Source: Tricholoma matsutake (lineage: Eukaryota; Basidiomycota; Agaricomycetes; Agaricales; Tricholomataceae). From it: DNA of 64,000 bases. The notes below the pieces were generated by a model. The model was not told the DNA's origin and searched no databases. It saw only the letters and a list, made by a program, of their open reading frames with translations. Below are positions 11,171 through 21,962 of this stretch, piece by piece. The number at the start of each line of letters is the position of its first letter. Position 1 is the stretch's first letter. The stretch is taken from positions 9,610,001 to 9,674,000 of the forward strand of contig AP026549.1 in NCBI GenBank assembly GCA_026075535.2, in the 5' to 3' direction. Made by a program: the position numbers and the translations under genes.

Positions 11171-12431
11171 TTTTTTTTTTTTTTTTTTTTTTTTGGATCA
11201 GAATTTATAACGCGGGGCTCGAGCGCAGTCCGCGGAGCAAGGTACAAACTTGGGTACTACTTTATCTACGCGTTCCCCTCGCCCATCTCCCACTCAGGTC
11301 CCCGTTTTAGCCACCTTTAGGCGGGCAGTTCCACAGACGTTGGCCTCTCAGCCAGGAAAGGCAATAATCTGGAGGGGGCGCCCCCCCCTCCCGAAGTTAG
11401 CCATTAGATCACCCCCTGGAGCAAACGGTCCCCCAGCCACTTGTCCGACCGAGGCCAGACCAGGCGCAGCAGTGTTAATTCACCGTAAATCCCCCCTTGC
11501 GGGAGGAATAACCGTCTGCGTTTTTCCAGCCAACGAGGATTGACCACCCCAGACGAATGAGGTGGACCATCACCGTGTTGTGCACGAGTGACAGTAACAA
11601 GGCGGGTGGTTGTTCACCTGGTTATTCACCGTGACCGCTGTAAGTAGGGGGCCGAGACCCCCCTCGAGCAAATGCACCTATGTGCATGCACTCGATGACA
11701 TCGTCCCCCCCGCAGTGGGGGGAAGGTATAGGGAAGCGACACCATGTCACCATCCCGATAGTGGCCACCAGTTACTTGGTGGCCGTGAATGTAGAGGGGG
11801 ATACCCCCCTGTACTAGTTGCGGCGCTGCTGTCCACAAGGACCTCGAGGACGACGGTGCCGTGCTGGGGACGAGGGTTCCCCAGATTGAGGCTCTGATTG
11901 AGCAGTGTGCACCGCCGCGTAGGAAGCCCGGAAGGCTGCCAGAGACGTGAGATCGAGAGGTGTCGGAACGGCTGCTAGTTCCGCCGACATTGTCTCAGAC
12001 AATCGCCAGGTGGTCGTGAATAACTCCCAGGCCATTTGGCGCCATGCGTTCCTCTCTGCAGGGGGAACGGCAGATGTACGGACGGTACCAATGAACATGG
12101 TCATCGCGTCGAGTTGGTGTAGCATGGCATGAGAGGTGGCTTCGATTTCCAGCCTCTCATTCACAGATAACGGCACTTCGTCCTCCACCAACTCAGGGAT
12201 GGGGGGCAAAGGCGGTAACGGGGCAGGGGATGCCTCCGGATAGAAAAGCTCGGCAATGCCGAGCTCCTGTGAGTACATGTCCTCGCGTTTGAGACTGCGA
12301 GTCCATCGTTTATGTGCGACATGGACGTCCTGCGCCCACAGCACACGGTCTATTGTTTGCCTCGAGGCCAGCTTGGGGCTGCTCTCAGCGTAATTGAGGG
12401 CCTCTTGCATAGCAAGAGAGTCCTCGTCATC

Positions 12432-14655
12432 GCTCCTTGACTTGTTACAACCACCATAAATAGTGGTAAACACCTCTGCTCAACGTTGCAAGCGACGTCG
12501 ACACTCCAATTTTCGTCCGATTTTCGATCGGATTTCGCCATCACGAACGCTCTCGGCGTCTCCAGGCCTACCCTGATTTGCTAAGAGATCCGTCCATCCG
12601 ATCTCCGTGGATGCCCCGGTCATTGTTTCCAACAGTGACTGCTATCTGTCTCGTTCCCCTTGGCTTCGAGGATCCTGACTAGGTGAGTGTTGTTTATGAA
12701 AGAGTAGTCTGGGTCCCTCTGGGGGCTTAGAGTGGGTGTGGGATGCCTGCTTCAACGCTCGCCCAAGTCGACACACTCGTTTAGTTGGGGGAGGTCTGGC
12801 TTAGGGAGAAGGGACGTTATCACTGGATTGCTAGTTGTCTGGGAGGCTTCTAGCCTCCATGCTCTGTGAGTTTCTATTACTAGAGACATGCTACACTGAC
12901 TACCCTCTGGAATACACCATCGTTAAAAGGGGCCGGGCGATGGTGCCCCCTAGCAGCTAGGCTTACACCTCGGTGGCCGCTCCTCACCACTATCCCTCTA
13001 CCTCCGGTGCTCACTCCTCTGGGGTGTTATGACCCGGGTTCAATCTTCTCCCACCGGGCTACAGGATGTGCGGCCTGTTCCCCCCTCGGAGCGTTCAGAG
13101 GCAGTATCGGGCGGACCCGGAATAGAGATATGGGATCACCCATTATCGATGGCACGCTGCGTATTCTGATTCTTACCATCATCTACAAGCACTAACTTCC
13201 CCTCTCAATGCCTAAACGGCGAACTAGAGACCATACACCACGTTGGGGTCTACACGACCCCTCCCTGATTATGGGCGACATCTATGACGATGGCGTCCAA
13301 GACTACGACACCCGGTACGATCACGACGATCCGGGTGTAGCTACTGCCCTACGGGCAGTTAGAGATCTATGGGCTGGAGAGGACCTCTCCGACCCTGAGG
13401 ATGACGAGGACTATCTTGCTATGCAAGAGGCCCTCAATTACGCCGAGAGCAGCCCCAAGCTGGCCTCGAGGCAAACGATCGACCGTGTGCTGTGGGCGCA
13501 GGACGTCCATGTCGCACATAAACGATGGACTCGCAGTCTCGAACGCGAGGACATGTACACTCAGGAGCTCGGCATTGCTGAGCTCTTCTATCCGGAGGCA
13601 TCCCCTGCCCTGTTACCGCCTTGGCCCCCCATCCCTGAGCTGGTGGAGGACGAAGCGCCGTTATCTGTGAATGAGAGGCTGGAAATCGAAGCCACCTCTC
13701 ATGCCATGCTACACCAACTCGACGCGATGACCATGTTCATTGGTACCGTCCGTACATCCGCCGTTCCCCCTGCAGAGAGGAACGCATGGCGCCAAATGGC
13801 CTGGGAGTTATTCACGACCACCTGGCGACTGTCTGAGATGATGTCGGCGGAACTAGCAGCCGTTCCGACACCTCTCGACCTCACGTCTCCGGCAGCCTTT
13901 CGGGCTTCCTACGCGGCGGTGCACACCGCTCAATCAGAGCCTCAATCTGGGGAACCCTCGTCTCCAGCACGGCGCCGTCGTCCTCGAGGTCCTCGTGGAC
14001 AGCAGCGCCGCAACTAGTACAGGGGGCTATCCCCCTCTACATTCACGGCCACCAAGTAACTGGTGGCCACTATCGGGATGGTGACATGATGTCGCTTCCC
14101 TATACCTTCCCCCCACTGCGGGGGGGATGATGTCATCGAGTGCGTGCACATAGGCGCATTTGCTCGAGGGGGGCCTCGGCCCCCTACTTACGGCGGTCAC
14201 GGTGAATAACCAGGTGAACAACCACCCGCCTTGTTACTGTCACTCGTGCACAACACGGTGATGGTCCACCTCATTCGTCTGGGGTGGTCAATCCTCGTTG
14301 GCTGGAAAAACGCAGACGGTTATTCCTCCCGCAAGGGGGGATTTACGGTGAATTAACACTGCTGCGCCTGGTCTGGCCTCGGTCGGACATGTGGCTGGGG
14401 GACCGTTTGCTCCAGGGGGCGATCTAATGGCTAACTTCGGGAGGGGGGGCGCCCCCTCCAGATTATTGCCTTTCCTGGCTGAGAGGCCAACGTCTGTGGA
14501 ACTGCCCGCCTAAAGGTGGCTAAAACGGGGACCTGAGTGGGAGATGGGCGAGGGGAACGCGTAGATAAAGTAGTACCCAAGTTTGTACCTCGCTCCGCGG
14601 ACTGCGTTCGAGCCCCGCGTTATAAATTCTGATCCAAAAAAAAAAAAAAAAAAAA
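12432..14655 (+). mobile_element. SE4: complete short element, alpha subfamily
   Basis: 2224 bp, starting directly with GCTCCTTGACTTG after the TSD GAGAGTCCTCGTCATC (12416-12431 and 14656-14671). Leader with hairpins and uORF (12859-12960), intact ORF, 3' UTR hairpins, terminal TTATAAATTCTGATCC and poly(A) 14636-14655. It lies in the ORF of SE3, in the opposite orientation. Confidence 0.95.
13208..14017 (+). CDS. SE alpha protein, 269 aa, unknown function (SE4)
   Basis: Intact. Domains by residue: basic start 1-8 (MPKRRTRD); acidic, Tyr/Asp-rich 23-70 (QDYDTRYD, LWAGEDLSDPEDDEDY); 86-110 a mixed segment (LASRQTIDRVLWAQD); 119-130 QELGIAELFYPE; Pro-rich 131-150 ending IPELVEDE; helical block 157-210 with FIGTVRTSAVPPAERNAWRQ and MAWELFTTTW; 223-238 LDLTSPAAFRASYAA; Arg tail 255-269 (RRRRPRGPRGQQRR). 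No catalytic motif seen. The protein keeps the same block order as beta and gamma despite strong N-terminal divergence, which suggests selection on the protein. Function unknown. Confidence 0.8.
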   Translation: MPKRRTRDHTPRWGLHDPSLIMGDIYDDGVQDYDTRYDHDDPGVATALRAVRDLWAGEDLSDPEDDEDYLAMQEALNYAESSPKLASRQTIDRVLWAQDVHVAHKRWTRSLEREDMYTQELGIAELFYPEASPALLPPWPPIPELVEDEAPLSVNERLEIEATSHAMLHQLDAMTMFIGTVRTSAVPPAERNAWRQMAWELFTTTWRLSEMMSAELAAVPTPLDLTSPAAFRASYAAVHTAQSEPQSGEPSSPARRRRPRGPRGQQRRN

Positions 14656-14760
14656 GAGAGTCCTCGTCATCCTCAGGGTCGGAGAGGTCTTCTCCAGCCC
14701 ATAGATCTCTAACTGCCCGTAGGGCAGTAGCTACATCCGGATCGTCATGATCGTACCGGG

Positions 14761-16990
14761 CGAAACGCTCCTTGACTTGTTACAACCACCATAAATAGTG
14801 GTAAACACCTCTGCTCAACGTTGCACGCGACGTCGACACTCCAATTTTTGTCCGATTTTCGATCGGATTTCGCCATCACGAACGCTCTCGGCGTCTCCAG
14901 GCCTGCCCTGATTTGCTAAGAGATCCGTCCATCCGATCTCCGGGGATGTCTCGGTCATTGTTTCCAACAGTGACTGCTATCTGTCTCGTTCCCCTTGGCT
15001 TCGAGGATCCTGGCTAGGTGAGTGGTGTCTATAAAAGAGTAGTCTGGGTCCCTATGGGGGCTTAGAGTGGGTGTGGGATGCCTGCTTCAACGCTCGCCCA
15101 AGTAGAAGCGCTTGTTTAGCTGGGGGAGGTCTGGCTTAGGGGGAAGGACGTTCTTACTGGACTGCTGGCCGTCTGGGAGGCTCCCAGCCTCCATGCTCTG
15201 TGAGTTTCTATTACTAGAGACATGCTACACTGACTACCCGTTGGAATACACCATCGTTAAAAGGGGCCGGGCGATGGTGCCCCCTGACAGCTAGGTCGAC
15301 GCTCTGGTGGCCGCTACTCACCACCAACTCTTTACCTCCAGTGCTCACTCTTCTAGGGTGTTATGACCCGGGTTCAATCTTCTCCCACTGGGTTACAGGA
15401 TGTGCGGCCTGTTCCCCCCTCGGAGCGTTCGGAGGCAGTATCGGGTGGACACGGAATAGAGATAAGGGACCAACTGTTATCGATGGCACGCTACGTATTT
15501 CGATTTTTACCATCATCTACAAGCACTAACTTCCTCTCAATGCCTAAACGGCATACTAGAGACAAAACACCACGTTGGGGTCTACACAACCCCTCCCTGA
15601 TTACGGGCGACATCTATGACGATGACGTCCAAGACTACGACACCCAGTACGATCACGACGATCCGGGTGTAGCTACTGCCCTACGGGCAGTTAGAGATCT
15701 ATGGGCTGGAGAAGACCTCTCCGACCCTGAGGATGACGAGGACTCTCTTGCTATGCAAGAGGCCCTCAATTACGCCGAGAGTAGCCCCAAGCTGGCCTCG
15801 AGGCAAACGATCGACCGTGTGCTGTGGGCGCAGGACGTCCATGTCGCACATAAACGATGGACTCGCAGTCTCGAACGCGAGGACATGTACACTCAGGAGC
15901 TCGGCATTGCTGAGCTCTTCTATCCGGAGGCATCCCCTGCCCTGTTACCGCCTTTGCCCCCCATCCCTGAGCTGGTGGAGGACGAAGCGCCGTTATCTGT
16001 GAATGAGAGGCTGGAAATCGAAGCCACCTCTCATGCCATGCTACACCAACTCGACGCGATGACCATGTTCGTTGGTACCGTCCGTACGTCCGCCGTTCCC
16101 CCTGCAGAGAGGAACGCATGGCGCCAAATGGCCTGGGAGTTATTCACGACCACCTGGTGACTGTCTGAGATGATGTCGGTGGAACTAGCAGCCGTTCCGA
16201 CACCTCTCGACCTCACGTCCCCGGCAGCCTTCCGGGCTTCCTACGCGGCGATGCACACCGCTCAATCAGAGCCTCAATCTGGGGAACCCTCGTCCCCAGC
16301 ACAGCGCCGTCGTCCTCGAGGTCCTCGTGGACAGCAGCGCCGCAACTAGTACAGGGGGCTATCCCCCTCTACATTCACGGCCACCAAGTAACTGGTGGCC
16401 ACTATCGGGATGGTGACATGATGTCGCTTCCCTATACCTTCCCCCCACTGCGGGGGGGACGATGTCATCGAGTGCGTGCACATGGGTGCATTTGCTTGAG
16501 GGGGGTCTCGGCCCCCTACTTACGGCGGTCACGGTGAATAACCAGGTGAACAACCACCCGCCTTGTTACTGTCACTCGTGCACAACACGGTGATGGTCCA
16601 CCTCATTCGTCTGGGGTGGTCAATCCTCGTTGGCTGGAAAAACGCAAACGGTTATTCCTTCCGCAAGGGGGGATTTACGGTGAATTAACACTGCTGTGCC
16701 TGGTCTGGCCTCGGTCGGACATGTGGCTGGGGGACCGTTTGCTCCAGGGGGCGATCTAATGGCTAACTTCGGGAGGGGGGGGCGCCCCCTCCAGATTATT
16801 GCCTTTCCTGGCTGAGAGGCCAACGTCTGTGGAACTGCCCGCCTAAAGGTGGCTAAAACGGGGACCTGAGTGGGATATGGGCGAGGGGAACGCGTAGATA
16901 AAGTAGTACCCAAGTTTGTACCTTGCTCTGCGGACTGCGTTCGAGCCCCGCGTTATAAATTCTGATCCAAAAAAAAAAAAAAAAAAAAAA
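14761..16990 (+). mobile_element. SE5: short element, alpha subfamily
   Basis: The TSD TGATCGTACCGGG is at 14748-14760 and 16991-17003. Six extra bases (CGAAAC) precede GCTCCTTGACTTG. uORF at 15193-15294, ORF from 15540, poly(A) to 16990. Inserted in the SE3 ORF about 90 bp from SE4 (in SE3 coordinates). Confidence 0.93.
15540..16349 (+). pseudogene. SE alpha ORF with a nonsense codon (SE5)
   Basis: ATG 15540 (MPKRHTRDKTPRWGL...). The frame ends early at TGA 16158-16160, where other alpha copies have CGA after TTTW, a C-to-T change at a CpG. Beyond the stop the frame stays open to the usual TAG 16347-16349. The product would be a 206-aa protein that lacks the end of the helical block and the Arg-rich tail. 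The decay looks recent, with few other differences from SE4 and SE8. Confidence 0.85.
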
Positions 16991-17607
16991 TGATCGTACC
17001 GGGTGTCGTAGTCTTGGACGCCATCATCATAGATGTCGCCCGTAATCAGGGAGGGGTCGTGTAGACCCCAGCGTGGAGTTTGGGCTCTGGTTCGCCGTTT
17101 AGGCATTGAGAGGGGAAGTTAGTGCTAGTAGGTGATAGTAGAAATCAAGATACGTAGCGTGCCATCGATAACAGTTGGTCCCTTATCTCTATTCCGGGTC
17201 CACCCGATACTGCCTCCGAACGCTCCGAGGGGGGGACAGGCCGCACATCCTGTAACCCAGTGGGAGAAGATTGAACCCGGGTCATAACACCCTAGACGAG
17301 TGAGCACCAGAGGTAGAGAGTTGGTGGTGAGTAGCGGCCACCAGAGCGTCGACCTAGCCGCCAGGGGGCACCATCGCCCGGCCCCTTTTAACGATGGTGT
17401 ATTCCAATGGGTAGTCAGTGTAGCATGTCTCTAGTAATAGAAACTCACAGAGCATGGAGGCTGGGAGCCTCCCAGACGGCCAGCAGTCCAGCAAGAACGT
17501 CCTTCCCCCTAAGCCAGACCTCCCCCAGCTAAACGAGCGCTTCTACTTGGGCGAGCATTGAAGCAGGCATCCCACACCCACTCTAAGCCCCCATAGGGAC
17601 CCAGACT

Positions 17608-18255
17608 GAGTCCCTAATTGATCCTAAACCACGCTCTGAGCAAATCTTTGCTCTGGACGCCTGTCGCTCCCTTCGTCCCTGGTTATCCGGAGGCGAGGAG
17701 AGGAACGTTACATTCTGGCACGTTCCCTCGAAGTTCGAGTGGAACGTTCACAAGATGGCTCACGATGTAGCTACATCTACCAGGATCTCCGTGGGCAGAC
17801 ACCCGCGGACGTCTCTAGATTACCTTAGAAATCAGGTCGAAAAGGCCGTTTGCAAGGATTGGCACACCCGGTTTGCAGATCCTGCGTACCGTGGACGACA
17901 CTTCTACCAACTCAAAGGAGTGGGTGGAAAACCAGTGTTACCCTCGACCCACAAAGGTGGGCCTTGGCTGAAAGTAATGGGAGGCAACACTACGTTGACC
18001 TCTCGTTTGACTCATATGATCACTGGCCATGCTCCCATAGGGGAGTATCGTCAACGTCTATCCCTTGACGGGGAATACCAATGTTGGTGTCTTGGTCCCG
18101 AAATTCAAACTCGAGACCACTTACTGCGCATCTGCCCCAAAGTGGATCGCAAAGAAACTCGTGCAAGCCCCGACTCCGTCGAAGGCTTCCACGAATTCAT
18201 GGACAACAATCCTGCATTAGGATCGTTCAACTCACTCGCGTGGGATCCAGGATAG
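17608..18255 (+). pseudogene. LINE ORF2 C-terminal fragment (LN4)
   Basis: Starts within RNase H (ESLIDPKPRSEQ) and is open to TAG 18253-18255. It keeps HKMAHDVA and the Cys/His tail but lacks three of the four RNase H acidic residues and all of the RT and endonuclease. It has no start codon of its own and is dead on insertion. Confidence 0.88.
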
Positions 18256-18581
18256 GTTGTGCGCGCAGGGCGTATGACCCCCGTCTGGTTCTAGCTAGTG
18301 TTATCGGTATGTCGGGGTGGCCGTTGGGCACCAGACGAGTCCGTTAACCCTCATAAAGGGGGCCCACCCGTGTTCAGGAGCGACTGTCAGGGAGGGGGGA
18401 CACAAAACTGGGTACTGGTTCGGGGAGGCGCCTGAGCGCTTCCAGATCCTCTGTCGGTTACGCGTTACGACGACTATAGTCGACTACGCTCTCCTTTCCG
18501 AGCTGAGAGGCTCACGTCGGGGCGGCAGTTTCCCCTAAATCTTGCACTTATACCCGTAGGGATTCGAGGACACGACATCGT

Positions 18582-20441
18582 ACGCTCCTTGACTTGTTAC
18601 AACCACCATAAATAGTGGTAAACACCTCTGCTCAACGTTGCACGCGACGTCGACACTTCAATTTACGTCCGATTTTCGATCAGATTTCACCATCACGAAC
18701 GCTCTCGGCGTCTCCAGGCCTGCCCTGATTTGCTAAGAGATCCGTCCATCCGATCCCCGGGGATGCCCCGGTCATTGTTTTTGACAATGGCTGCTATTCG
18801 TCTCGTTCCCCTGTGCTTCGAGGATCCTGGCTAGGTGAGTGGTGTCTATGAAAGAGTAGTCTAGGTCCCTCTGGGGGCTTAGAGTGGGTGTGGGATGCCT
18901 GCTTCAACGCTCGCCCAAGTCGACGCACTCGTTTAGTTGGGGGAGATCTGGCTCAGGGGGAGGGACATCGTTACTGGACTGCTGGTCGTCTCTGGGGCTT
19001 CCAACCTCCATGCTATGTGAGTCACTACTACTAGGGACAAGCTACACTGACTACCTGTTGGAATACACCGTCGCTAAAAGGGGCCGGGTGACGGTGCCCC
19101 CTGATATCTAGGTCGATGCTCTGGTGGCCGCATTTCACCACCAACTCCTCACCTCCGGTGCTCACTCCTCTGGGGTGTTATGACCCGGGTTCAATCTTCT
19201 CCCACCAGGCAACAGGATGCGCGGCCTGTTCGCCCCCTCGGAGCGTTTAGAGGCTATATCGGGTGGACCTGGAACTGAGATAAGGGGCCATCTGTTATCG
19301 ATCTTACGCTACGTACTTTGACTGTTATCGTCATTTACCTGTGCTAACTCACTCTCAATGCCCAAACGGCTGCACAGAGACCAAACCACACACTGGGGCC
19401 TTCACGACCCCACCTTGATTATGGGTGACATCGTTGGTGATGATGCCCAAGACTACGACACCCAGTTCTCACAGAACGAACTGGAGGTAGCAGCTGCCCT
19501 AGGCAGTTTGAGATCTGTGGGCCGGGGAGGACCTCCCCGACCCTGACGACTATGTGGACTCTCTTGCTAGGCAGGAGGCCCTCGCTTACACTGCACGCTG
19601 TGTATTTCGATCACTTGCATCATATACCAGTACTAACTTGCTCCTGATGCCCAAGTGGACAACCAGAGACGATCGTTCCAACGATCCTACGCCTCCGGAA
19701 GCTGTTCCAGCTTCCTGTGTGGTGATGCCAACAGCTCTAGCAGAGCTCCAATCTGGGGAACCCTCGTTCCCAGTACAGTGCCGTCATCATCACAGATGGC
19801 CGTGCTGCTACTTGTGTGGGGCATCCTGCTCCACACCCATCACCGCCAGTCCGCTGGCTGCTGTCAGGTTGGTGACAAATGTTGCTACCCTTTACGTTCT
19901 CCCCGCTGCGGGGGGGAAATTGCTATCGAGTGCATGTGCTTGCAGTGCATTTGCTCGAGGGGGGCTTTGGCCCCCTGCTTACAGCGGTTCCGGTGAATAA
20001 CCAGGTGAACAACCAGCTGCCACATTACTGTTACTTGTGCATGACACGGTGATGGTCCACCTCATTCATCTGGGGTGGTCAATCCTCATTGGCTGGGAGT
20101 ATGCGGACGGTTATTCCTCCCGCAAGGGGGGATTTACAGTGAATTAACACGGCCGCGCCTGATCTGACTTCGGTTGGATATGTGGCTGGGGGACCGCTTC
20201 GCACCAGCTGACGATCTAATGGCTAGCTTCGGGAGGGGGTCTCCCCCTCCAGATTATTGCCTTTCCTGGCTGAGAGGCCAACGTCTGTGGCACTGCCCGC
20301 CTAAAGTGGCTAAAACGAGGACCTGGGTAGGATATGGGTGAGGGGAAGCGTAGTTATAGTAGTACCCAAGTTTGTATCCTGCTCCGCGGACTGCGATCGA
20401 GCCCCGCGTTATAAATTGTTGACCCAAAAAAAAAAAAAACA
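18582..20441 (+). mobile_element. SE6: short element, delta subfamily
   Basis: About 1.86 kb, shorter than alpha and beta because the middle of the ORF is missing. The TSD GGACACGACATCGT is at 18568-18581 and 20443-20456; the tail is an A run with one C. Two extra bases (AC) precede GCTCCTTGACTTG. uORF 19010-19111. The 3' terminal signal is TTATAAATTGTTGACCC. Inserted in the LN4 3' UTR. Confidence 0.9.
19358..20000 (+). pseudogene. SE delta ORF: frameshifted, start region duplicated (SE6)
   Basis: The first ATG (19358, MPKRLHRDQ) gives 62 residues and stops, because two bases are missing relative to alpha at the LRAVRDLWAG block (CTAGGCAG for CTACGGGCAG). At ~19600-19650 the sequence repeats a leader-plus-start region, ending in a second ATG at 19647 (MPKWTTRDDRSND) that opens 117 codons. 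This second ORF ends in a degraded version of the C-terminus (LQSGEPSFPVQ...). The conserved helical block is absent. SE7 and SE13 share the same structure, so the lesion is ancestral to delta. Confidence 0.8.
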
Positions 20442-20981
20442 AGGACACGACATCGTCAAGCTCGAGTTGTCGGTACGCCACCACTGGCAAGTCCGTTTAC
20501 TCAATAAAGGGGGCCCCCTTAGTGGTCAGCGCAGCTATCCAGGTGGTTGGTGCGAGGATCAGCAGGAGGAGGACTTGGGCTGGGCGTAGTGTACTTCGTT
20601 TGTATGTCTCTACCGCGGACTGCGATCGGGCGCCGCGTTATAAACTTTTGACCCAAAAAAAAAAAAAAAAAAAAGGGACCCAGACTACTCTTTCATAGAC
20701 ATCACTCACCTAGCCAGGATCCTCGAAGCCAAGGGGAACGAGACAGATAGCAGTCACTGTTGGAAACAATGACCGAGACATCCACGGAGATTGGATGGAC
20801 GGATCTCTTAGCAAATCAGGGCAAGCCTGGAGACGCCGAGAGCGTTCGTGATGGTGAAATCTGATCGAAAATCGGACAAGAATTGGAGTCTCGACGTTGC
20901 TACCAACATCGAGCAGGAGTGTTTACCACTGTTTATGGTGGTTGTAACCAGTCAAGGAGCACTGTCAAGGGCACCACTGCA

Positions 20982-21962
20982 TTCGTCTGTCCACCAACCT
21001 TTGGACGACTTGCCGAGGTGGGATTCCTTGGCATGGTTTTCCCATGCCTTGTTTAAGATCGTTGATATCGCCGAAACGACCTCATCGATCTCTGCCGAAG
21101 TATTTCCGTGCCAATTTAGCCACGGAGTTAAAGCAGAGGAGACAGCATCCCGATAGGATGCCTCCTCCTCGGATCCTTTTTTGATGGACCACTTGGTAAC
21201 CAGAACCAAAGATCCCGGACCAGGTAGTACTAACGTCAGCGGGGCGTGGTCAGACGTTCCCCTGGCTTCAGGTACAATCTCGCAGTACAGTACAAATCTA
21301 AGATCTGTAGGTACGAACATCAGGTCGATCACCGTGGGGTGAAGGCCCTGTTGTGGGGGGAAGTGGGTAGGGCCCTCCACTACTGGTAGAGCTCTAGTCA
21401 GGCCTAATGCCGTAGCCGTTTCCACTAGGTGGTCAGCGTGAATAGAGTGTTCAGGCCCCTGGGGGTCCCAGGAGGCATGTCTCACGTTAAAGTCGCCACA
21501 CATGAAGTGTAGGCGAGGAATCAGCATGACGTTCTCGAACAAGAGCGTAATGGCAGAATGTTGGCTATCCGAGTAGACGTTAGCAAGTAGCATGACATCT
21601 TCCCCTATTCCCAGTGAGAAGAGAAGGATGTCACGATCGTCGATCAGATCTCGTCTGAGACCTGGTCTTAGATTAGCGATGCTGTTCGCAAAGTATACAG
21701 CAACACGTGGAGGGGAGTCGATGCCCGAGGGGCGCACTAATGTTCCCCAGTTTGGGCTCATTGGTGCGCCTATAACTTCTTCCCCTTCCCTGTTGTGGGC
21801 AGAAGGGGCATGTCTTATTAATCACCACGGTGGCTCTTGGATAAACAGCAACTCATAGTCATCTACGAGATCAGCCAGTAACGAGTCCATGTACCCCCAA
21901 TTACGGTTAACATTTTGACTAAATATTCGCAACTGCGGTGTAGATCTAAGTCTATCCCTCAT
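20982..21962 (-). pseudogene. LINE ORF2, endonuclease part (LN3)
   Basis: ATG 21962-21960 directly follows the ORF1 stop TAA (21965-21963), in the same frame. The N-terminus has the endonuclease signatures QNVNRN, FIQEPPW, CGDFN and SDHAPL. Codon 47 is TGA (21824-21822) where LN5 has CGA, so the protein ends early. LN9 has the same nonsense change at the same codon. Confidence 0.9.

Larger units (their letters stand above)
11814..17106 (-). pseudogene. SE alpha ORF (SE3), split by SE4 and SE5
   Basis: ATG at 17106 (MPKRRTRAQTPRWGL...), read 17106-17004, then 14760-14672, then 12431-11814, ending in TAG. Apart from the two insertions and their TSD copies the frame is open. It shows the alpha hallmarks: acidic DPEDDED, ELGIAELFYPE, IPELVEDE, the WRQMAWELFTTTW helix and the Arg-rich tail. 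Confidence 0.85.
17608..20674 (+). mobile_element. LN4: 5'-truncated LINE copy inside SE3
   Basis: Only the last ~215 codons of ORF2 plus the 3' UTR are present; the 5' end is cut at codon ~1075. The TSD GGGACCCAGACT is at 17596-17607 and 20675-20686. Own sequence 17608-18581 and 20457-20674; SE6 sits in its 3' UTR. Poly(A) 20655-20674. 5' truncation is the normal outcome of incomplete target-primed reverse transcription. Confidence 0.93.
11171..20968 (-). mobile_element. SE3: short element, alpha subfamily, split by SE4, SE5 and LN4
   Basis: Own pieces are 11171-12431, 14672-14760, 17004-17607 and 20687-20968. Poly(T) at 11171-11194 marks the 3' end. The TSD on the plus strand is GGGCACCACTGCA at 11158-11170 and 20969-20981. 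The 5' terminus (minus) reads GCTCCTTGACTGGTTAC at 20960, with 8 extra bases (TTGACAGT) before the TSD. Three later insertions, each with its own TSD, make this the most interrupted SE in the window. Confidence 0.93.

Noticed and set aside
15766..16119. Antisense ORFs of 60-117 codons opposite the SE ORF, recurring in many copies
   Set aside because: They are shadows of the conserved, GC-rich coding strand, show no start context, and recur only because the SE ORF recurs.
19740..19860. Cys/His-rich stretch (CRHHHRWPCCYLC) in delta as a zinc finger
   Set aside because: It lies where alpha has its Arg-rich tail and arises from decay of that sequence. The pattern is not stable among SE6, SE7 and SE13.
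12432..20674. Misassembly of near-identical repeats as the cause of the nesting
   Set aside because: The junctions here (SE4, SE5, LN4, SE6) each have a TSD and a tail, which misassembly would not create. The concern stays open only for the SE7, SE15 and LN8/LN9 junctions.
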